A DNA stretch of 38,919 bases from contig JABCSY010000033.1 in NCBI GenBank assembly GCA_018238625.1, positions 1 through 38,919 of the forward strand, written 5' to 3'. Positions within the stretch are counted from its first letter, which is position 1. Every line of letters starts with the position of its first letter. Made by a program: the position numbers and the translations under genes. This DNA is from Promethearchaeota archaeon. Lineage in GTDB: Archaea; Asgardarchaeota; Lokiarchaeia; Sigyniarchaeales; SOKP01. Shown piece after piece: positions 32,891-38,919 of this stretch. The notes under the pieces were generated by a model that was not told the DNA's origin, did not search any database, and saw nothing but the letters and a program-made list of their open reading frames with translations.

Positions 32891-34276
32891 TTATTTTATT
32901 ATTTCGCGTAATAATAGTGTTGCGTAAGAGCCTTTCTGGAGAGAAAATTCGATTTTTAATTTATTCTTATTTTGGAAGATGTCGTCTTCAGTAAATTCTA
33001 ATATTTTTAAACCAATCGGTTTAACGATTATAGGCCTAAAAGAGCCTTTAAATTCATAAGTATAGAGTAATTCATTCTTAAATATTTCTGCAGAAATTTG
33101 CTCCTTATCGAGAATTTCTAAAAGTAAAGATTTCATTAAAGGGAAATCGTCTAAGTTTGTATCATACCCTATTAGAGGCATTACTATTCTTGCCCGATTT
33201 AAATTATTTGCTTCTCGCAAAAATTCATCGTACAACCCACCGTATGTATATTTTATTTTAGTAATATTTCCATTGTCATCATCTAAGATACTAAAAACAT
33301 CGCCTTTAATTGGTTTATATATAGAAATTTCATTTTTATGTCTTAACGATAGCATTTTATTAAACAGATAAGACTGAAAAGAACTAATTAATAATTTAAT
33401 AAGGTAATTAGGCAAATGATTAATTGCTCCCTCATAATCTCTTGAATTATTCATTAAGTATTTAATCATAACCCTTTCATAATTTAAACCCTCAGGGAAT
33501 GAAGTGTAAGCTTTTTCAAGGTCACCAGTTTTTTTTAATTCCTCACGTAATAGTTGAGATTCAGGAAGTTCTGTTGAATAAGTTGCTAAGACAAACTCGT
33601 CATACGCCTTTTTATATTCGCCTTCTAATATAAATCGCCCTATTAGGTGTGAATTAGGCCTAAAAGTACCAAATCTTTGAAGCCCGTAGTAATTAGGAAA
33701 ACCACGAGTGTGCAACTCGTTTATTAACTCCTTAATTCTTTTTTCTTCATTTACTTTTTTATCGATATTTCTAAGAGTAATTATAAAATGATTACCCCTA
33801 TTACTTCCCAATTTAACGGATTTCCTTGCAGGCGCTATACCTCTAAAAAAGATATCTTTTAATTTCAATTTTTTTAGTTTTTCGACTTGATCTCCTTTAA
33901 TTGAGGCTTTTTGAACGCTAATAGAACGCTTATCTTTTAACCCCGCAACTTCTATTAAATTAGGATGTACTTTTAATGCTCTACTAATCATCCTTATCGC
34001 TCCAAACGTATCTTTGTTGATTTTCACTAAATTAAATGTCGTATACCTATCTTTTGAATTTTCAGAGAAATTGATAGTGGTGTCATTCCCTCTGATCTCG
34101 AGAACTTGCCCTGTACTGGTTATCTCTTTAACAATAAAGTCTTTATACCTTTTTTTATAAATAGCACTAATACCACTAAAATCTGAGGTGGAATAAACTT
34201 CAATTCCTACGACTTTTTCTAGTTCTCTATCGTTTTTATTTTGAAAAATATGGGTATTATTGTTACTCCTTTCCAA
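32891..34276 (-). CDS. truD: tRNA pseudouridine synthase TruD
   Basis: A 461-residue TruD, making pseudouridine 13 in tRNA. The catalytic Asp115 is in VAGLKDKRSISVQKASI; NYYGLQRFGTFRPNSHLIG is the second conserved block; FIITLRN and FVLATYS follow. It is large, as archaeal TruD usually is (TRUD domain plus insertions). The only in-frame start is TTG 34276, nine codons after the TAA of pth2, which is in the same frame. AAAGGAG lies inside codons 2-4, after TTG, which suggests a different start or a sequence error. It ends the eL38-NusA-like-pth2-truD operon. Confidence 0.93.
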   Translation of the reverse strand: MERSNNNTHIFQNKNDRELEKVVGIEVYSTSDFSGISAIYKKRYKDFIVKEITSTGQVLEIRGNDTTINFSENSKDRYTTFNLVKINKDTFGAIRMISRALKVHPNLIEVAGLKDKRSISVQKASIKGDQVEKLKKLKLKDIFFRGIAPARKSVKLGSNRGNHFIITLRNIDKKVNEEKRIKELINELHTRGFPNYYGLQRFGTFRPNSHLIGRFILEGEYKKAYDEFVLATYSTELPESQLLREELKKTGDLEKAYTSFPEGLNYERVMIKYLMNNSRDYEGAINHLPNYLIKLLISSFQSYLFNKMLSLRHKNEISIYKPIKGDVFSILDDDNGNITKIKYTYGGLYDEFLREANNLNRARIVMPLIGYDTNLDDFPLMKSLLLEILDKEQISAEIFKNELLYTYEFKGSFRPIIVKPIGLKILEFTEDDIFQNKNKLKIEFSLQKGSYATLLLREIIK

Positions 34277-34300
34277 TTTATTTAGCCTGAAAGCGTTAAA

Positions 34301-34657
34301 TTATAATAACTTTAAATCTCCAGTTATTTTATCTATAGATTTTGATAGGGTAGGTCCGATACCAAGAGCTGTAGTGGTTCCAGGAGTTAGTTGCGTTAAT
34401 CCTGCGTCCTTAACTAAAAAGTACATAATGTTATTTTTTTCTAATTGAATAACTATATCTCCCAAATCCTCCATGCCACTCACCTTCAGAACTACTTTCT
34501 TTTGACCTGTATTCTTCCAATTTTTCCAAACTGCTTTATTTTTCGTTCTAACTAAATCTGAAGCCGATAATGAAGCGTGACACGATTGAGCGCACTTTTT
34601 ACCAGTACCCATTTTTAAATCTGTCCTAATTAAGATAACTTGTTTATATTCATCCAC
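34301..34657 (-). CDS. pth2: peptidyl-tRNA hydrolase, archaeal type
   Basis: A 118-residue Pth2, releasing peptides from dropped-off peptidyl-tRNA. It has the family pattern: [20 protein letters not shown], then [18 protein letters not shown], and the C-terminal [20 protein letters not shown] followed by GPT. The start is GTG 34657. The gene sits between the NusA-like gene (52 bp upstream) and truD on the same strand, an arrangement seen in several archaea. Confidence 0.95.
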   Translation of the reverse strand: MDEYKQVILIRTDLKMGTGKKCAQSCHASLSASDLVRTKNKAVWKNWKNTGQKKVVLKVSGMEDLGDIVIQLEKNNIMYFLVKDAGLTQLTPGTTTALGIGPTLSKSIDKITGDLKLL

Positions 34658-34709
34658 AGTATTTTAAACCTATTGAGTATTAAGAAATTAAAAAATAAAA
34701 TCGTTAGAA

Positions 34710-35249
34710 TTATATAAATTCAATGCGAATTACATTACCAGTAAGTTCCAAAACTAACTCTTCAAGCTCTTCTTGGGTAAATAATATTTCATCTTGATCG
34801 TTTTTGCTAAGAATACCTTTAAATTCAATATCACCAGTAGCCAAAAAAATCTCGTTTAATGACGCTAATTTATAAGGAGAAATTAAACTCTCTAAAGCAG
34901 ATCTTGGTTTTTTAGTTTGCTCAATTACGATTATTTCGTCTATTTCGTAAGTTTCTTTTATCCAATCAATCAAATTTTGTTTGAGTTTGATCTTATCTGT
35001 TCTACCAACCACTAAGATAACAACATCCTCAAAATCAATAGCTTTATAGAAAGAAATATCGCTTAAAAACCCAAAATTTTCGCTTTCTTCCAATATAAGT
35101 AAATCCTTCGCTATATCTAACTCAAACTGAGTAAGTGATCCCGCATCTAGTTTGTCTTGACAACTAGTGCAATAAAATCCGGAAGTTACACATGTTTTAC
35201 ACGCTGGTAATACCTTAACCTTTATCAACTCTATAAATTGACATATCAT
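34710..35249 (-). CDS. NusA-like protein with zinc finger and degenerate KH domains
   Basis: A 179-residue protein. It starts with a zinc-knuckle-like CKTCVTSGFYCTSC, then LDAGSLTQFELDIAKDLLIL, and two KH-like halves: VVILVVGRTDKIKLKQNLID and a following region around SLISPYKLASLNEIFLATG. The archaeal relatives are described as NusA-like transcription factors. The GxxG loop of a normal KH domain is replaced by GRTDKIKL, so RNA binding may be weak. It is four bases after eL38 and is clearly co-transcribed with it and the downstream tRNA genes. The C-terminus ends in a strand (GNVIRIEFI) typical of this family. Confidence 0.78.
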   Translation of the reverse strand: MICQFIELIKVKVLPACKTCVTSGFYCTSCQDKLDAGSLTQFELDIAKDLLILEESENFGFLSDISFYKAIDFEDVVILVVGRTDKIKLKQNLIDWIKETYEIDEIIVIEQTKKPRSALESLISPYKLASLNEIFLATGDIEFKGILSKNDQDEILFTQEELEELVLELTGNVIRIEFI

Positions 35250-35253
35250 CTAT

Positions 35254-35448
35254 TTATAGCTCGATGATATCACAACCAATGCTATTTACAAGCCTATCAG
35301 CCGTTGTAGGATCTGTTTTATAAGTAAAAAGGTGTCGTTTTGTCCTAAGCTTTAACTTCACCACATCTTTCGATCTTTTAACCCTACAGTGAACAGCTCG
35401 CTCTGATAACTCTAAAAACATCGCTTCGTCAAATATCTCTTTTGGCAA
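35254..35448 (-). CDS. ribosomal protein eL38
   Basis: A 64-residue protein matching the eukaryotic/archaeal L38e family: FLELSERAVHCRVKRSKDVV, then KLKLRTKRHLFTYKTDP, and the C-terminal IGCDIIEL. eL38 is present in eukaryotes and some archaea, including Asgards, and absent in bacteria and most Euryarchaeota. The start is TTG 35448. It is the first gene of the operon with the NusA-like, pth2 and truD genes. Confidence 0.88.
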   Translation of the reverse strand: MPKEIFDEAMFLELSERAVHCRVKRSKDVVKLKLRTKRHLFTYKTDPTTADRLVNSIGCDIIEL

Positions 35449-35907
35449 CTTAATTCATCTAGCTTTGAAATTTATAATATTTTATTATAATGTGAATTAT
35501 TAATTATAAAATTTTAATTTTTTCATTATATCAATACAAAAGAAAAATTTAGCGGACAAATCTAACTTTTTTTACTTATAATAAATATATAATCTTAAAT
35601 TTTTAACTTGTTATTAGCCAATTTCTTCATTAAAATCTTCAAACTGTATTAATCTCTACTATTCCTTTATCAAACAATTGTTACATAATTTGACTCTCCA
35701 AAGTTTTATACATCGAGTTTATAAATCCATTTTATTAGTCATATTACACACTTTTTGGATAGAAAACTAATTTAGGCGTTACAATATTTTTTAACCAGTC
35801 TATAATCCTTTGCATTCGTTCTTGAGATTTATAGGTAGATTTCATAAACGCTTCTTTATATATTCTATTTTCATATAATTATGTATCGAAATATCAATTA
35901 GATAAAA
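35449..35907. other. gene-poor stretch with possible 33-codon minus-strand ORF
   Basis: This AT-rich region upstream of eL38 and of a surface protein holds no clear gene or tRNA. The only possible coding signal is a 33-codon minus-strand frame at 35744-35845 that has a gene-like codon pattern (QERMQRIIDWLKNIV, then KLVFYPKSV) but no recognisable family; it may be a real small protein or the end of a decayed gene. Divergent promoter elements for both flanking genes must lie here. Confidence 0.45.
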
Positions 35908-36660
35908 TTGTCGTTAAATTTGAATTTTAGAAAAAAAAGTTTCATTTTAACTGGAGGAGTATTGTTAATTATTCTCGCCGCTCTATTTCCCTTAACCATA
36001 TCTTACGTTAATTCTATAAATAATGAAATGTATTTTTCTTATTTAAAGGATATAAAAAACTTTTCCGAAGATATAAGTAATTATACCGTGGGAGTAGAGG
36101 GTTCGTTATATATCTGTATAGGCGGTCACCTAGAAGGTGATCCACTTGAAGTAGTGGAATATCAATACGATTATAATTTAAATCTCACTCCATTTTCAAG
36201 CGAGGGAATTAATATTACAGGAATTTTATTTTATACTTATGAATGTTTACTTAATGGGGTTTCTAATTGTAATTATTCCAGCACATTAGACCGCGTTTCT
36301 CTTATCGAAGAATATGGAAAAATTATTGTTTTAAGTCTAGGTACAAGATTGACGGTACGGGGATCAATAGAAATCGAATACACAAGCAACGCGACTCTTT
36401 TTACAGAAGTAATTGATTTTAGCCTGAATATCGTGCCTCCAGAGGCTAGGCCCGAATACAATCAAACATTATCTTTGGCATTATCACTATCTTATTGGCA
36501 TTTTGCATCACTTATTATTGTTTTAGTTTTGCTTGTATCATTACCAGTCATTATCCAACGTATAAAAAAGCAACCTCCGATGACCAGTGAAGAAAAAGGA
36601 TTTTGGCGAAAAGTAAGAGAGAGGAATAAATTGCTAAGAAAGAAAAATTGGGAAGAATAA
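35908..36660 (+). CDS. surface protein with two membrane anchors
   Basis: A 250-residue protein. A hydrophobic helix near residues 13-32 and another near 194-216 flank an extracellular domain of about 160 residues. That domain has several N-x-S/T sequons (NYT, NIT, NYS, NAT, NQT) and three Cys residues, so it is likely a glycosylated surface protein. The C-terminal 30 residues are strongly basic and cytosolic (WRKVRERNKLLRKKNW). Topology is therefore N-in, loop-out, C-in. No family recognised. The start is TTG 35908 after a TAG at 35899; TTG is common in this window. Confidence 0.65.
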   Translation: MSLNLNFRKKSFILTGGVLLIILAALFPLTISYVNSINNEMYFSYLKDIKNFSEDISNYTVGVEGSLYICIGGHLEGDPLEVVEYQYDYNLNLTPFSSEGINITGILFYTYECLLNGVSNCNYSSTLDRVSLIEEYGKIIVLSLGTRLTVRGSIEIEYTSNATLFTEVIDFSLNIVPPEARPEYNQTLSLALSLSYWHFASLIIVLVLLVSLPVIIQRIKKQPPMTSEEKGFWRKVRERNKLLRKKNWEE

Positions 36661-36884
36661 TCTATTTAAAAGAAAAACTCTGGTTGAGTAAATAATTCAG
36701 TGATAATTTTAAAAATAACGAAAATTATCAATAAAATAAAAAAATTTTTTAGCTTTAGAATGTTTTCCAAATTGTTCTTTTATCGATACGTGATTAATCT
36801 ATAAAAGATAAAGTTTTGAATAGTAACGCAATAAAGTAATTAGTAAATTAACTAAAACGAGTAAAAATTCGAGGAGATTAAAGT

Positions 36885-37046
36885 TTGCCGATTGATGACC
36901 TATATAAAAGAAAGATTGCCAGACATCATTTATTAATGAAATCCGTGTGCCGTAAATGCGGGGCTTTGAATCCTGTCAGAGCAAAAAAGTGTCGTAGATG
37001 CAGATCTAAAGATTTACGCCCAAAGAAAAGAGAGTTAACTAAATAA
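36885..37046 (+). CDS. ribosomal protein eL40
   Basis: A 53-residue protein. It has the C4 zinc finger of eL40: VCRKCGALNPVRAKKCRRC followed by RSKDLRPKKREL. The start is TTG 36885 with GAGGAGAT eight bases upstream, a strong Shine-Dalgarno. In eukaryotes eL40 is made as a ubiquitin fusion; here it stands alone, as in other archaea. It lies between a surface protein gene and the thermosome gene. Confidence 0.93.
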   Translation: MPIDDLYKRKIARHHLLMKSVCRKCGALNPVRAKKCRRCRSKDLRPKKRELTK

Positions 37047-37186
37047 TTCTCTAATAACAATAAAATTTTCGATCTATTTATGCAATTTTGCTAATGAAAA
37101 TATTATTGTTTTTTGTCTTAGCCTAGAAAAAATATTATTTTATCATATTTTCGTAAACTTTTTTAATTTTATGACTTAGAGATCAT

Positions 37187-37198
37187 TATATATAAATA
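37187..37198 (+). promoter_or_regulatory. TATA box of the thermosome gene
   Basis: TTATATATAAATA lies about 45 bases before the ATG at 37242, in a strongly A/T region, matching an archaeal TATA box with a leader of about 20 bases. Read by eye. Confidence 0.5.
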
Positions 37199-37241
37199 AA
37201 TAAAATATTACTAAAAAAAATCAATATAGTGTGAATTAAAT

Positions 37242-38919
37242 ATGGGATTAAGCGGACAACCTATTTATATAATGCGGGAAGGTACTGAGAGAACTCGTGG
37301 AAGAGACGCAATGTCAAATAACATCGCAGCAGCTAAAATTATAGCTGAATCGGTGCGAACATCGTTAGGACCACGTGGAATGGATAAAATGCTCGTAGAT
37401 CAGTTTGGTGACGTAGTGATAACCAACGATGGAGCAACAATCTTAAAGGAGATCGATGTGCAACATCCTGCAGCAAAAATGATGGTCGAAGTTGCTAAAA
37501 CTCAAGATTCTGAAGTAGGCGATGGTACAACTACTTCTGTGATCCTTGCTGGTGAACTATTAAAGCGCGCAGAAAAACTTATAGAACAAAAGATTCACCC
37601 AACAGTTATTACTGAAGGATTCCGAAAAGCTGCTGAGAAAGCACTTGAAATCTTAGAAGAAATGTCAGTAAAAAGCGGAATTGACGATAAAGAAGGGTTA
37701 AAGAACGCTGCAATGACTTGTATGTCTTCTAAAATTGTTTCTGAATCAAAAGATATGCTAGCCGACATTTGTATCGAGGCAATTACTGCAATAGCAGAAA
37801 AAAGCGTAAATGGTGATTGGGTTGCTGATATCGACAAAGTTCAAATCCAAAAAAAGGAAGGAGAGTCAATTGACGATACTTCCCTTATTAAAGGGATTAT
37901 TTTGGACAAAGAAGTTGTTAGTCCAGGGATGCCAAAAATTGCTAAAGATGCTAAGATACTTCTGTTACAGAGCGCTATAGAAATTGAGAAAACAGAATTT
38001 GACGCTAAACTCCAAATAACGAGCCCAGAGCAAATTCAACAATTCCTTGACGAAGAAGAACGCATGCTTAGAACCATGGTTGAAAAAATCGTGAATTCAG
38101 GAGCAAATGTAGTAATCTGCCAGAAGGGAATTGACGATATGGCTCAACACTTCATCTCGAAAGCAGGTATCATGGCCATAAGACGCGTTAAAAAGTCTGA
38201 TTTAGAAAAACTCTCTAAAGCTACTGGTGGAATGATTTTTACTAACATCAACGATATAACTCAAGACAACTTGGGATTCGCTGGCTTAGTTGAAGAACGC
38301 AAAATAATGAACGATAGTTGGATTTTCATTGAAGAATGTAAAGAACCTAAATCCGTTGTAATTTTAATACGGGGTGGAACTGAACTTATTATTGACGAAG
38401 TTGATAGGGCAATCCACGACGCTTTATGTGTAGTAAGAGATGTTGTCGAAGATCAAAAGATTGTTGGTGGCGGTGGAGCTCCAGAAATTGAAGCGGCAAT
38501 TCAGTTAAGAAAATACGCGCAAACCCTAGGAGGACGCGAACAATTAGCTGTCGAAGTTTTTGCCGATGCATTAGATATTGTTCCGAAAACGCTAGCGGAA
38601 AACGCCGGATTAGACCAAATTGACGTGTTAATGAAATTAAGAGCTGCTCATCAAGCTGGTAAGAAGTTTGCTGCTCACGATTTAGAGACGGGTGAGATAG
38701 TCGACGATATGATGGCTATAGGCGTTGTAGAACCTACCGTAGTAAAAGTACAAGCGATAAAAAGTTCTACCGAAGCGGCCTCAATGATACTTCGGATCGA
38801 CGATGTTATCGCCGGAACCAAATCCGCAGGACCTCCTGGTGGAATGCCCCCTGGGATGGGTGGAATGCCCCCTGGCATGGGCGGGATGGGTGGAATGCCT
38901 CCTGGCATGGGAATGCCTC
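37242..38919 (+). CDS. thermosome (group II chaperonin) subunit, C-terminus cut by window edge
   Basis: The frame runs from ATG 37242 to the window end (559 codons, still open). It folds proteins in a double-ring complex in an ATP-driven way. The family landmarks are [37 protein letters not shown] with Asp94, and the catalytic Asp393 in [14 protein letters not shown]. The C-terminal tail is a run of GGM/PPGM repeats from residue 533, typical of Asgard and other archaeal chaperonins, although the sequence ends inside it. Only one subunit gene is visible, so whether others exist elsewhere is unknown. Confidence 0.97.
   Translation, partial: MGLSGQPIYIMREGTERTRGRDAMSNNIAAAKIIAESVRTSLGPRGMDKMLVDQFGDVVITNDGATILKEIDVQHPAAKMMVEVAKTQDSEVGDGTTTSVILAGELLKRAEKLIEQKIHPTVITEGFRKAAEKALEILEEMSVKSGIDDKEGLKNAAMTCMSSKIVSESKDMLADICIEAITAIAEKSVNGDWVADIDKVQIQKKEGESIDDTSLIKGIILDKEVVSPGMPKIAKDAKILLLQSAIEIEKTEFDAKLQITSPEQIQQFLDEEERMLRTMVEKIVNSGANVVICQKGIDDMAQHFISKAGIMAIRRVKKSDLEKLSKATGGMIFTNINDITQDNLGFAGLVEERKIMNDSWIFIEECKEPKSVVILIRGGTELIIDEVDRAIHDALCVVRDVVEDQKIVGGGGAPEIEAAIQLRKYAQTLGGREQLAVEVFADALDIVPKTLAENAGLDQIDVLMKLRAAHQAGKKFAAHDLETGEIVDDMMAIGVVEPTVVKVQAIKSSTEAASMILRIDDVIAGTKSAGPPGGMPPGMGGMPPGMGGMGGMPPGMGMP
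38838..38909 (+). repeat. 21-base repeats encoding the Gly/Met/Pro tail of the thermosome
   Basis: Three near-identical in-frame 21-base units coding GGMPPGM occur at 38838-38858, 38859-38879 and 38889-38909, with a nine-base GGM unit between the last two. The tail faces the chamber in group II chaperonins. The array can expand or contract by slippage, and the window ends within it. Confidence 0.8.

Noticed and set aside
36885..37046. Ubiquitin-eL40 fusion as in eukaryotes
   Set aside because: The frame starts directly before the zinc finger and there is no ubiquitin-like sequence upstream in frame.
38838..38909. Independent repeat element at the window end
   Set aside because: The units are in frame and encode the normal Gly/Met tail of the thermosome.

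Overview
The window is AT-rich (about 30% G+C by eye), densely coded archaeal DNA. I place it in the Asgard archaea (Promethearchaeota), most likely a Lokiarchaeia-like lineage. The information-processing genes are archaeal: ThrRS with a DTD-like editing domain, AspRS, type II methionine aminopeptidase, Pth2, TruD, CTP-type riboflavin kinase, Alba, eL38, eL40 and a thermosome. Among them sit eukaryote-signature genes: a Ras/Arf-like small GTPase, a longin-like protein, a gelsolin-like domain on a membrane protein, an Rpn11/CSN5-type JAMM protease, a translin, a VTT-domain membrane protein and a possible BRO1-like helical protein. No rRNA, tRNA, CRISPR array or intact insertion sequence was seen. 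The assignment rests on gene content only.

Layout. 1-4.9 kb: the edge of a secreted protein, then sugar-activation genes (a nucleotidyltransferase overlapping a GHMP kinase, and a second GHMP kinase) with a longin/winged-helix gene between the two kinases. 5.0-6.5 kb: a membrane-anchored gelsolin-like protein 12 bp upstream of an archaetidylinositol phosphate synthase. 6.5-8.3 kb: FAD-synthesis pair (ribL, ribK) and translin. 8.4-11.1 kb: thrS and a YihX-like phosphatase. 11.2-14.8 kb: small GTPase, a structured leader with a 48-bp tandem repeat, and two tandem paralogous membrane acyltransferases. 14.9-21.2 kb: membrane proteins, a membrane-tethered winged-helix regulator, a MfnD-like ATP-grasp enzyme and a large helical protein. 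21.3-26.3 kb: IscU/NifU scaffold, alpha/beta hydrolase, PRPP synthetase, UPF0200 kinase, JAMM protease, Alba and a small zinc ribbon. 26.3-28.1 kb: VTT membrane protein, cyclophilin-like protein and a 0.63-kb gene-free stretch. 28.1-31.3 kb: aspS-map-nucleotidyltransferase. 31.4-35.4 kb: a solitary DNA methyltransferase and the eL38-NusA-like-pth2-truD operon. 35.4-38.9 kb: a gene-poor stretch, a surface protein, eL40 and the thermosome, cut by the window end.

The most interesting linkage is the tight pair of gelsolin-like membrane protein and inositol-phospholipid synthase. In eukaryotes, gelsolin family actin regulators are controlled by inositol lipids, so this may be an archaeal membrane-actin-inositol lipid module (inference). 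Also notable are the longin protein between two sugar kinases, the GTPase with an Arf-type G3 motif and a repeat-rich leader next to membrane acyltransferases, and the JAMM protease with a long charged tail.

Start sites are unusual. TTG is frequent. At least three genes (CTG at 1535, an ATG plus eight-A run at 7692, ATT at 15335) have no in-frame ATG, GTG or TTG that preserves the conserved N-terminus. This means either non-canonical initiation or slippage, or homopolymer errors in the sequence.
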